Shown: piece after piece, positions 48,970-60,600 of the stretch
Numbering within the stretch: the first letter of the stretch is position 1
Layout: every line of letters starts with the position of its first letter
Source of the DNA: Gymnogyps californianus
Taxonomy: Eukaryota; Chordata; Aves; Accipitriformes; Cathartidae
Length of the DNA: 64,000 bases
Assembly: GCF_018139145.2 (NCBI RefSeq)
Contig: NC_059475.1
Span: 11,828,437 to 11,892,436, forward strand
Direction: 5' to 3'
The notes under the pieces: generated by a model
Database searches by the model: none
Told to the model about the DNA's origin: nothing
The model's input: only the letters and a program-made list of their open reading frames with translations
Translations under genes and position numbers: made by a program

Positions 48970-49215
48970 AGAAGAGGTGATCAAGAAGATGGAAGCAGGT
49001 CTTACTGAGGTGCATGGCAGGAAGCTGAGAGCCAATGGTCATAACTTGACACATGGAAAAAAATTCAGCTAGAGGATGGTCAAACACTGGAACACATTGC
49101 CCAAAGAGCTTGTGGAATATTGTCCTTTGAGGTTTTCAGATCCAGACTGAATAAAGCCCTGAGCAACCTGCTCTAAATTCACTCGTTACTCTGCCTTGAG
49201 GAGGAGATGTTTTGG
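48970..49215 (+). mobile_element. Old CR1 3' fragment
   Basis: Nucleotide similarity to the CR1 3' region is clear: GGTCAAACACTGGAACACATTG (split here as the HWNRL codons), GCCCAAAGAGCTTGTGGA, and CCCTGAGCAACCTGCTCTA correspond to 7490-7590 of the first copy. The upstream part (about 48970-49070) fits the variable segment before it. The 3' UTR is diverged and no ATTCTATGAT end remains. It represents an older CR1 subfamily than the two larger copies. Confidence 0.82.
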
Positions 49216-50788
49216 CTCTTAATTAAAAAAAAAAAATCTAATAAAGAAAAATATATCAATCTAACTGAAGCTAAGACAAATTCAAATGAGATATCAGTCT
49301 CAAATTTGTAACAGTGAGTGTGACACTTCCTTATGCTGAGTCTATTAAGTACTCAAGGCTAAAACCTGTTAGGTATTTTTTTGTTTGTTTGGGTTTTGCT
49401 TTTTATAAATGGCTTCTTTTTCATAGGCTTTTCATTAGTTATTTGAGCTGAAAAATGTACGCTCACTGTCCATCATAAACATTTTTGTTGAAACCAATCG
49501 TATGAATAAAACAATGTTTGAGCAGAATCTGCAGAAGTGCTGCAATATAGAAAAAAAACTCCACAGAACTGAACAGATTACCCGGAACTAGAATGGCTCA
49601 TTGCCTTGGGGAATAATAGAAGTGTCTTTTAGGACAGAAAATGTCAGCTCCCAATCTATCAAAATAAATGCCTGTTTTCTTAAATGCATTCAGTACTACA
49701 AAGCACAAACCAAGAAGAACTAGAATGAAAATGAAATAAAAATTTAATTGAATGGTTTAGATACAGTATAGTAACAATTGTATGATTCAGTAAGGATATG
49801 GTCACCTGAAAAAGTTACCACGAGCTAAGCAAAGGTATGAAAGTACAGCGCCTCAGCTAGTTATTCATAGACATGCTGCTATTCTGTGGTAAGAGACGTC
49901 GCATGAATCATGAGGTGAAGCCAAGCACATAGGCAGTTACCAGAGAATACTAGCACACTAGAAAATCCATACTTCACCTTACTCATGAGGTCTGTTTTAT
50001 GTGCTAATAATTTACTGCATATTTTGGAAACAAAAGCTCCTAATTAAAGCCAATTTCTTCTCAAAAGTAGTTGGAGCTCTGGATGAACACACTATTGTAA
50101 TGAACCTCTGCCTCCTCTGAGGAAAGAGGTGTACAAACAACAGATTAGACAGGCAGTGACAAAAACAATGCATCTTCTTTGCATGTGCTGTACTAGCAAG
50201 ATGTGTAAACGCTGCAGTGACCTCTTTACACATTTCTGCAGCTAAATGCTTAAGGGAACAGACCAAACATTCCAGAAAAAATTTTACAGCACCATAAAGA
50301 GGAGAAATGCAGACTGAATCCTAGTGACTAAACTAAATGTCTCAACATAGACACATACAAGTCCACATAAACAGAAACAGATACCTGATCTGCACATGTA
50401 GATTTAGGTTGACATCATCAGGGACCCAGTATCTTTAAAGACATATGAACACACATTTAAATCAAGCTATTCGGGGAAAAAAGTCATTTGTCAGCAGCAA
50501 ACATTAAAGTAACTTGAGAATCAGAGAAAAAACTGATACAAAATGACTTTGTGCAGGAATGGCTATATGTGATTGCATCAAAATGTTGTTTGATGCACAT
50601 TAAGGAAAGATCAACCCAAGGCCCTGAAATATAAATATACATAAAGCAACTGACTATTTGCCTTTTAATAAAAGTCCCCATAAAAATCTAGTTATCTTCC
50701 TCCAAAAGAGGTGTCATTGCTGAAGAAGAAATAATCCTGAGACAATAAAGCAAGGCTCAGGCTAGCTCTGAGGGCCTTCCACAAAACC
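49216..50788. other. Non-coding stretch, no gene recognised
   Basis: AT-rich DNA with an A-run near 49225-49236. No domain-bearing frame or repeat recognised. Confidence 0.55.
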
Positions 50789-51384
50789 CGTTGTGGTTTA
50801 ACCCCAGCCAGCAACTAAGCACCACACAGCCGCTCGCTCACTCCTCCTCTCTCCCAGTGGGACGGGGAGGAGCATCGGGGAAAAAAAGTAAAACTCGTAG
50901 GTTGAGATAAAAGCAGTTTAATAACTAAAATAAAATAAAATACTAACAATAATAATAATAAAATATAGTAATAATAATAATAATAGTAATGAAAAGGAAT
51001 ATAACAAAAAGAAGAGAGAGAAATAAAACTCAAGAAAAGACAAGTGATGCACAATGCAATTGCTCACCACCTGCTGACCAATGCCCAAGCAGTGATCCGT
51101 CCCTCCCGGCCAACTCCCCCCAGTTTATATACTGAGCATGACGTTCCATGGTATGGAATATCCCTTTGGCTAGTTCGGGTCAGCTGCCCTGGCTATGCTC
51201 CCTCCCAGCTTCCTGTACACTTCAGCATGGGAAACTGAAAAGTCCTTAACTTAGGATAAGTGCTACTTAGTGACAACTAAACCATCAGTGTATCATCAAC
51301 ATTATTCTCACACCAAATCCAAAACACAGCACTGTACCAGTTACTAGGACGAAAATTAACTCTATCCCAGCCAAAACCAGGACA
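50789..51384 (-). mobile_element. Solo LTR, same subfamily as 40346, about 596 bp
   Basis: It runs in parallel with the LTR at 40346 on the same strand, from GTTGTGGTTTAACCCC to AAACCAGGACA. The minus-strand TATATAAA is at 51124-51131 and ATTAAA at 50917-50922. The first base of the expected TGTTGTGG is C (50789). No clean 5-bp duplication is seen: the flanks share only a CCC/ACCC, so the duplication is mutated or an edge is shifted. A short deletion near 51215-51225 removes part of the segment that in the 40346 copy reads CACCTGCTTGCTGGCAGAG. A trinucleotide ATA/ATT tract at 50944-50990 has expanded. Confidence 0.9.
51124..51131 (-). promoter_or_regulatory. LTR TATA box
   Basis: TTTATATA on +, TATATAAA on the minus strand, in the conserved LTR context. 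Confidence 0.65.
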
Positions 51385-53039
51385 CCCATGACAAAATTCC
51401 TGCTGAGTTCAACAGGGCTGCATCTTCACTTGTGCCTTTGCCTCAAGTCTGCATCACTGGGCATCACTTTGGGCTACAACTTCAAAACATTTGCAAGCTA
51501 AAGCCACAGCAAAAGCAGCAGCCTAATTTGTGATCAGAATGCCTTACTACAATGTACTCCTGCCTAGTTCCTGAAGCCACGCTGCCTGCGCGAGAGCTTC
51601 CAGCTTGCAACCTCTCTGTAAGAAGTCACTTCTCCATTTCTGATGTACTGACAAAACAGAAGTGCTACAGAATGCCGGCACTAACCCACCCTCAGTTTAA
51701 AAGCTGGGAGAAGGGAGGTAATACATGAATACACTAAACTATAGGTTTATTTCCATTACAGTAGACAGTGAATTGTTAGAGACTGTACTTCTAAACCTTA
51801 CAGTTTCCTTTATTCAGCAGAACCATGTGAAATAACTCATTCTACAACTATGCAGTTAACAATTGCTTTGCACTCCTACAAAAACAAATGGACTAGAGAA
51901 ACAAGCAATATGACATGAAATGCTACAAAACCTACATATTTCTTTGTAAAGGGGGAGAGAAAAGCCCAACCCTCCAGCATCCTCTATTTTCATCATCAGC
52001 CTTTTTCCCAATGTCCATAAAATCCCTACTTAGCAACAAATCACTATGCATTCAAGAAGCAGTAAATACAATTGTTTCTGCAGCTTTTCATCATCTTTGG
52101 GTAAGCAGGTCAGAAGGAACTACCATGATTAGAGAGGAAGACCTCTGTCTAAAGGGAGACTGTCTCCCTGCACAGCTATAGCAAAATATGATGCTGCTAT
52201 CTTTATTCTGCTTTAATGCTGCAGATAAAACTGAAATAGCTCTCATGAATAAAAATACATTCAAACCACATCTCAAATTTGAGGGTAAAATAAAATATTT
52301 ATTCCAGAATAGAAGTCATATTTTCAAGAACTCTATAAAGGACAATTCTACAACAGTGACAGGAAAATTAATTGCTGCTCTAGTTCTTTGTTAAAAAAAA
52401 AAAAAAAGTCCCTCTCTTACTATCACAGACATCTCTAGAGACAGCTTGGCTTCACACCACCCCTTCTCTTCAGAGACTATTCAACTGCAGACCATTCTAT
52501 ATGCTCACACCTTGAACCTGAATCCCAGCATGGCAGTAGGTTACATCCAGGATGCTACTATGTCACTCCACAAAGACATTAACATAGCTCCACAGACATA
52601 ACCAAGCAGCATTTCTGTATTTCATATATGTAATTCCAATAGCATTAATTACAATAAAATGACAAGTAACCTATCTACTACATACATGCAATTATAGCCA
52701 CACTGTATGCTGCAAAAGAGGAATGCAGGCTAATTAATAGTCTTTGCTATATAAAGAAGTCTAAGAAAATGGTTGTGATTACCAAAGGAATTGGCCTTTT
52801 CAAAGAAAAATATATTGTGGGACTGGGAGGGTATATAGCATAACTTTTCTGACCAAGCCTGACTGCAGAAGGTAGCCCACAGCATGCAGCAGCGTGGACT
52901 GCTGGCCCTGAGGGCTGTGAGAGAACACTGCTATCACCTCTGGGGACGCCTACAGTCATCTCTTTCAGTCATACCAGAGAAGTTTTTAGGAATATGGCTA
53001 TTTGCAACAAATGTGTTTTGAACCACAGCCCACCTCCAG
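51385..53039. other. Non-coding stretch, no gene recognised
   Basis: No recognisable gene or repeat. It has a 15-base A-run near 52392. GC content rises toward the right end as the CpG-rich block is approached. Confidence 0.55.
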
Positions 53040-53960
53040 CTTCCAATAACGGAGGGCACGTAGGAGGCAGCATAAGCTAGGAGGTGGCACACTGCGGTTT
53101 TTTAGGGAAGATTTATTAACAGGAAATCCTTCGTACCTACACCTGGAGTGCACACAGTATGCAGACTCACTGCACCTCACGGCACGCTGAAGGCGGCCTT
53201 ACTTAGCTACTGTCTCCCGCTTTAATACACTGATGCAGGAACTGATTGTTCCTACAGTGATTTCCTGAGTGCTCTTAATGCAAACCCCTACTTTACGTAC
53301 CGACTTGGGCGGCATGCTTGCTTGCCTCTCGGATTAAAAAAAATCAGGCTTGAACCCACTTCCCCGGGTTGCTCTCAGCCTTTTGAAAGGCTGAAGAACC
53401 ACAAAACCATCAGCACTCACCTCCGGCCCCGGGTCAAGCAGCACAGGGCAGTCTGCCGCCACCTGAGGGCGAACGGCTGTTCCTGGAACCTTCGGGAAGG
53501 GTCTTCAGGAGGCAGAGTGGCACCCGGCGCCTCGCCTGGGGAGGGCAGCGCTGAGCTCGGCGCGGCGCCTGCCTTCGACTCCCCAGTTTGCCCGTCTGCC
53601 TGGTTGCCGAAGAGGTGCTGCTCTGCTAGGCTCTCTGGCACAGGCCATGATCAGCCCTGCGGGCGTCAGAACACAACGCTGCTTCCTATCTCTGTCTATG
53701 CCTAAGTCTCTTACAATAACGTGTGTGGGCCTGGTAGCAAAAGAGCTCACGGCCCTCGGTACTACCAGCACACCTCAGTGAGGCAGGCTGCGTGCTGCCT
53801 TCCACGTGCCGGGGAGGCTGGTGGGAGCAACGTACACCAGGCAGGGGGGGAGGCCTCAGGGGAGCTGGAGCTGCGTTTCTGGACCTGTGTCGTCTTCTTC
53901 TCCCAAAAGCAGCAAAGATCGGTGCTGGCAGCAGCTCCTTCGCTGGAGGCTTGGACGCTC
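53040..53960. promoter_or_regulatory. CpG-rich block, candidate regulatory island or promoter
   Basis: This block stands out from the CpG-poor surroundings. By eye there are about 20 CpG in the 300 bases 53401-53700 (nine between 53521 and 53580), and others continue to about 53960. It contains a GC box GGGCGG (53307-53312), a near-consensus CTCF site (53459-53471) and an E-box CACGTG (53803-53808). No transposon match is visible, which argues against it being another GC-rich LTR. The open frames inside (for example 53322-53705 +) show no known domain and are expected from high GC. It may be a promoter of an unannotated or non-coding transcript, an enhancer or an insulator. Direction is undetermined. 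Confidence 0.5.
53459..53471 (+). promoter_or_regulatory. Candidate CTCF-binding motif in the CpG-rich block
   Basis: CCACCTGAGGGCG matches the CCASYAGRKGGCR core at 12 of 13 positions (T instead of A at position 6). It lies centrally in the CpG-rich block. Binding is not shown by sequence alone. Confidence 0.4.
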
Positions 53961-56395
53961 TGTGCATCCCACATCCAGCTGCAGTTTAAATCCCCCTCCA
54001 TTTGTCTAAACTCCAACAGACCATGATAAAAATAAATGTGTCTAGGTAACCTTTATATCCAAACAGTGCCCATTTATAAAATATAAGTCAGCAATAGTAC
54101 CAGTGATCTGTGGTAAGAGTTTAAGCAGTTATCACTGGGTTTGTTTGATGTTCGTAATCACCTCATGAATTACATGTTTTTAATCAGAATAACAACTGGG
54201 AAGTCTTATTTGCAAAGACATTTAAATCTGTAGTAACCCCTTTGTAAAAAGTCACTACAGAGCAAAATTCCTGTTCATTGGTTCTACAGTTTTGGTTTTG
54301 TTGAGAAACCACAGTTTTACCTGCACACACTGGGGGATATTCGGATTCAGAGCTGTATCTCCTGCCTGCTGGAGGGCTTTCAGCTGTCCGTTTCCTGACC
54401 CCAAGAACTATTTCATTTCACCACAGCCTAGCACAGATTACCTGCTCACCCCGTGGCTTGCATGCCCTCTCTCCTGAGCCAGCTGACGACGTACCCACGC
54501 TGAGCCTGTCCCCTGCACCTCAGCACCATGTCCCAGGTAACCTCTCATGCCTGCCAGCCGCGCTGCGGGCATGCTCGCTCCCTAACCTGGCTCCATCAGA
54601 ATAACCTGCCAGGCAAGGTTAAACTTGTGAAGCAATCGGGTTTAACACCCAAAACTGAAATTCCCATTCAGCCCTATGCAGACACCAACTTAGAGATTAA
54701 AACATTTCAATTTAGAGGTTTTTATTCTTATACTGTCAATTTGAGATTTTTCTGAGCCTTTCATTCAGCAAAAAGTTTTGATACTTGGACTTTTCCGTTA
54801 GTTCAGGCTGAAAACAATATTGAAATAGCATTTCCTTCAGGAAAGATTCTACCTTTCAGTCTTTTCTAGTTACTATTTTAATCGTGACTCCTTAAAAAAA
54901 GTTAAATGGCCTAGCTAAGCATCAAACTGGGAATTGTTAGAGAAAGTATGCTCTAACTGGTTCTCCTTTTCTCAAAAATCCATTTACAGGGTTGCAAAGG
55001 TATTTGCTTTTATATGCAGCCAGTGTTTCTGCTCCCACAGCAATTTTGCTCTATATCTGAACTAGCACTTTAGGAAAGAGAAAATGGAAATACTTATTTT
55101 CTGCCCTTAGAATTAGTTTTTAAACTTTGAAATGTTCTCAGTCTTCTGTTTATAAACAAGAAATGGTACTTGGTTCTTTAACCTACTTCCATTTTACTGA
55201 GAATATCTTGTGTTCCTTTCAACTTCAGCTTTACTAAGAAAAGGTCCTTGAAATGCTTCCATAATCAAATGCATTATAGTTCAGATTCAACAAAATGTTT
55301 AACCTCCTACTCCCTTTGATATCAACACTAAGTTATAACCTATACAGAAACTTGGAGCCAAAGCACTTCAGTGAAGCTGGGCCCAGTTCAGCAAAACACT
55401 GAATAATGTATTTTTGGCTCACTGAGGACAACGGGAATCAAGCATAGACCTGAAGTACTACACGTATGGCTATACTTAACCACTCATAGCACGTAGCTAA
55501 GTACATTTTCCTGTAAGCTGCACTGGCTCATTTGCCATTCCTATCCAAAATAGTAATCCTCAGGAAACTGAAAGAAAAGTTGGTCCTTGTATCTACATAA
55601 TTTATAGAGTTTGAGTACTTGCACTTCCAGTTCTGTTATGCGACTAGACCTAATAAAAATGGCGTTTTAATATATCTATGAATGTAACATCTGTAAAGAA
55701 ATGCCATTTACAATGTAACAAAAGAAGTGCTAAAAACTTTCCTCCATCCCAGTTATTCCACATCAAAGCTATACAGTGAAAACCTGTTAAAAGAGAACCA
55801 GATAAAGAATAAACCTGTTAGGCAAATCAAACCAGCCAGTGGTAAAATGATAAAATACTGAAATAACTATTAAAAAAATGCCTCCCTAAAACTCTCAGCT
55901 AGATGAATACATATTTTAATACTGCTTGACGAAGTGTGCTGTCTCTCATTTTTCTTCTACTACATAGTATGTATAAAGAAATTCTTTTCAGGAATAAATC
56001 TGTTCACCAGTGTGTTCATTTTTCATTGGCATATGTATCTCAACACTCCATCCTTCTGCTATGAAGGAATTTTGTTTTATTCACAGAAGTTTGGAGCTGG
56101 AACCTAGTGCTTTCTTTACCCCCCCATATCATAGAAGCAGTTTCCCCATCATTCTTGTATACTGGCCCCTAATCCTGTTCCCAGAGAGGAATGTACTGGT
56201 GATGGTAGACAGCAGCCCTCTTTGTCATCCTTCCATTTTTTTGTTCAGTAACTTTTCAAGCTTTGGAAACTTCTATATGTTCTCTGAGAGAAAGTATGCT
56301 GCCCAGGAAAATCTGCTATTAGAAATGCCCTTTTCCCAGAGTCTAATCAGAAATATCCTTTTAGAAGCTGTATGTGACCACTACATCATTACCTA

Positions 56396-56540
56396 AATGT
56401 TATAAAATAACTGTAATAATTTTATAATTATATTTCAATATTAATAATAATAAACAATGATTTGCTAATTCCAGTAAATTTTAATAATGTAATAATTTTC
56501 ATTTTATTAATATAATTTTAATATCTATAAAATATGTTGG
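56396..56540. other. Very AT-rich patch
   Basis: Almost entirely A and T with repeated TAATAAT and TTTTAAT motifs. Such sequence is typical of matrix-attachment or easily unwound DNA, but nothing specific can be claimed. Confidence 0.5.
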
Positions 56541-57629
56541 TTCCTTATTGGATGTGAACAGATTTGATTTACCAGTTGATGACCTAGGGCATAGTCTTTC
56601 TTCACAATTAGGTCTTAAATTTCAATGAGCAAAGAAAGGAGGAGTGTGATCCTCAAAAAGGCAATTATTTTTAATAAATAAGTAAAGAACAGTATTTGAA
56701 GCAGCTTTATGATTCAACGCAATGCCAAACAGCTAAGTTCTATCACATCCTGGTTTCCCCGTACATTACACCTGCTGTACAAATGCTGTTTTTCTGTGAG
56801 TGTACGTATGATCTATTCTATGAAATGGGTGCACAAGGTGGCCTCGTTGCCTTTTATGGTTCAGCATCCAGAACTGCATATGGCCAGTAATTAGGTACGC
56901 AGACAGTTACAAATTAGATCTTCTAAATTCACAAAATAAATTATTAGGAGGCAACTTAGAGATAGGGTAGCACTGAAAGATCTGAACCCTCTAATTCCAG
57001 TATATGCCCATTTAAACTGGATGACTTGGAATGCCTGCTTCCTTAAACAAGTGACTCAGGATTAAAGATAGAGTTGAATTATTAATTATTAATTGTTTAT
57101 TAAGACTCCAGTTTACATATTGTTGGGATACCATCTTTATTCATCAGTACATAAAAATTGTGTATCTAAATTCAATGTACTGCATATTTGCAAGTATTAG
57201 CATACAAAAAAATCACCAAGTTCTCTGGAGTTACCAACCTAACTTCAAGACAATCTCATTACTACCACTACTCCAATTGACATCAGCGACAGTGGTTTAT
57301 TGAGCTAGACTGAATGAAAACATTGGTTTTCTGTCTGTACCTGCACACAGACACATACTCACATACAAACACACATACAAGCACAGCTTCAGGTAAAAAC
57401 TACTTGTGTCCTCCATTCTCCTCAAACATGAGCTATGTAGCAGAAAACAGGTTCTTGCCCTCTCCAAACCGAATAGAGAAAACTATTAGTTCTCTTGCTT
57501 CACTGTTTTATCTCATCTTCCAAACACAAACTCACATTCAGCTTCATCCAGTTTACTCATTAATTTCAGTTAAAATTGTAGGCATTGTCACATGACTCTT
57601 AGGAAAATCAAGCCTATAAAGACAATGTG

Positions 57630-57673
57630 TAATGCATACATTAATAATCTAATGCATACATGTGATGCATACA
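57630..57673. repeat. Three copies of an 11-bp motif
   Basis: TAATGCATACA at 57630-57640 and 57650-57660, and TGATGCATACA at 57663-57673, separated by 9 and 2 bases. Confidence 0.7.
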
Positions 57674-60600
57674 AGTACTTTGCAAAAATAACATGAAGAA
57701 TGATCACTCACACGTCTGCTATTTGCAAGTCACCTATATTTTTCCATGTGAAGTTTTTTTCTTATTATTACTGTTATTCTTATGTTCCTTTTATCACCAT
57801 AATAAACTGTCTCTACCAGGAAAACTTCATCATTCTATGTTCACTGGCCCTAGCAGAAAAATATTTCACTTCTATGGGATGGAGATACATTTGTTTTCAG
57901 GTCAAGCAATCAGTTCTACTTCTTAAACATCATCTCTTCCACCTTCATCCATCACTGCTAGACTTACAGTAACTTTCCTTACAGTGTGCCAACCCCATCG
58001 GGCACTTTCATTATCATAAACCCATACTATGCTTAGCATAAATATTGCCAACCACAGACCTAGTTTTCTAGTAACTTTTTAGGTATGTCATGTTAGCTAA
58101 TCTGCCATAAAATATTTATCCCCTTACGGGGATTAAAAGAATGACATGCTGCTGTTGTGAAAGTATGAACAAGAAAAGTGGTGATTTCCCTGACAGGCCT
58201 GGATGGCTTTCGTGAGTTCAGCAACATTAATGTATGGAAAACAGAGCTTCTATGCTCTACTTTGGCTAGAACATGTCAGTCTATCATGTTAAAAATATCC
58301 AGGACTTTCGTCAGCAAACATAAGTAACTTATCCTCCTGCCTCTGATCTTAAAGCCGTATTCCACTGGACTTCATCTGGGGAAATACTGGACAGAAAGTT
58401 GAGTAAACATAAAATTACTCAAAAACTCTCCTGAGTCTCTGTGTGTTGTATTTCTTCCAGTACCATTAGTAAATCCCTCTTGTCTGTGTCAGCTATGTAA
58501 ACATATTTTAATCTAGAAAATTCACTGAACACCATGGTATTTCCATTCCTTATGCTATTAATAAGGACAGTAAAAGAACTGATGTATACAGGGCACATTC
58601 TTCTTCTGGCATATCCTGGCTATTAGGGAAAGTAAGACATTTTTTAATGATGTGGGTATACGTCCTGCTAGCTATTTTCACATTTTAGCTGTCAGAATGA
58701 GTAAACCAGATACTTTTGAAGAAGGAATTAGAGGTCCATTTGCTAAGCTGAAGGCACTTAGCATTTCTGTCATATCGTATCTTATTAGGAAGACCGGTAA
58801 AGGATAACAATTGTTAGACACTGTTCTTATTTCAAACCTTATGCTGTTAAAAATATTTTAAGTTACTTTTCCATCTCAAAACACTTTGGAGTTACTAAGA
58901 TTCTGTCAGAGAGAATAATGAAATAGCTTCTGAGAAGCCAAAGTTTTTCTTTTCCATTCCTGTCACCACTGAACCTGAAAGGTAGAAGGTTATATGACAT
59001 GGGAGGCTGACACCATATATGCTTCCTGTATGAAACAGTTCCATTTTGGATCGATTTTGAAAGCAAATAGCGCAATCAGGGTGATAAGCTGTTACCACAT
59101 CATCCACTGTTTGAATAATTACTTACAAGACAACATTTCTGTCCCCCACTGTTCCCACCAATCCTCAGTAAGGCATGGAGTAACTTGAACACCTACTGAC
59201 TCTGTTCCCTCAATTATAAAAACCTCACTCAAGATCTTTTAAAGAGCTGGGGTTTTTTACTTACTTGCAAGGCCACTCATTCATCCTACCTAACTAACTT
59301 TAGCCATTTAACTGAAGCACCCATGTTGAGGATGCAGTCCAAGCTAAGACTATCCTTCTTCCAGATTGTAATGCTACAAGCACCAAAAAATGCCAAAAGA
59401 AAGCATATCTTTAAGATTGTTCCACTGGGTGGTGTACACTTACAGCTCTCATTGAAACTAAATGTCTCAGATAAGCCATGCAAATAATAACGCAGCTGCT
59501 TCTTTCTCTCTCTTGAAAAAAAATTACTATTTTCATTTTGCAGCTCTTGTGATTAAAAGCCATGCTTGAATCTTCTTCCTTGCAGGCAGGGCAGATGTGC
59601 AGAATACCTGGGGGAATGCAGAGGTCTTCTCTGCACACTGTTATTCCTGGAAGTAAAGAAATGTTTCTGCCTTAGGATATCCGTGTCATAGCTCAGCCTC
59701 CCTTGTGCTTCTACTTGAGTCTCTTAATATTTCAGACTCCTAGACATTTCTGGACTCTGCTCGGTTTGACTGAGCCCCTTTTTGATCCTCTTTATAGGCC
59801 ACAGGGAGCACAGTGCATACGTCACTCTTGTAAATTAATTATGTTAACAGATGAAGGGTGGAATCATATCAAAAAGTGTGCATGTACCTCTGAAATCACC
59901 TAAGCCAAGACTCTTTCCTTAGACAAACAGGGTCTCTGTTTCTGAGAAAGCCTGAGGCAAAACCTGCAAGACTGCTGGGGATACATCCCAGTAGCTTCCT
60001 CATTCATTAAGTCAGTCAAGAAATAGTGGCAGCTCTGTAGCGTTGGCAACACCCCATACAGTCACTTTTTTTTACCCTGCAGCTTCTGGCTCCATTGTCA
60101 GCATTAGTGCTGTCATTCTGTGTTTCTGCTTCCTTACTGTTCCCTCTTCTTTACCCACACCACTAATCAGCACATTGCAGACCACAGCATTTATTTTAAA
60201 ATCCTTTCAAATCTTACTCACCTTGTAACAAATAATCCTGCTCTGGGCATTGAATAGCCACACTGTTCTTTGTATACATGTGGCCAGGCAAGGTGACTGG
60301 ATTATCTCAATCAGCAGATGCTGAGCTGTGCTAAATCTGTGAGATTGCATCTGGCCAGTCTATTTCTGTGAACCCCAGCATTTGTTATATGTAACTACTA
60401 TTTTAAGGGCCACTCCACAACATAGCTTCTGAAATTTAGTATTTCACTTTTTCCAGATACAAGGGTTTCCTTAATAAAATGTACCATTTCAAATGCACTT
60501 CTCTTTCAAGCCAGATTCCTGCATAACTTACCTCTGTAACAGAACTATTTGCTTTTTCTGCATGCCAGGGAAATAAAGCAGAAAGGGTAAGAAAGCTGGT

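Noticed and set aside
53322..53705. 127-codon + frame and overlapping frames on both strands in the CpG-rich block
   Set aside because: High GC lengthens chance frames. No domain is recognised and several frames are equally long, so no CDS is called.
56828..56843. CTCF-like GCACAAGGTGGCC
   Set aside because: At least three mismatches to the core consensus.
58863..59107. Overlapping 70-codon minus frames
   Set aside because: No recognisable motif, two frames open at once, AT-rich context; treated as chance.
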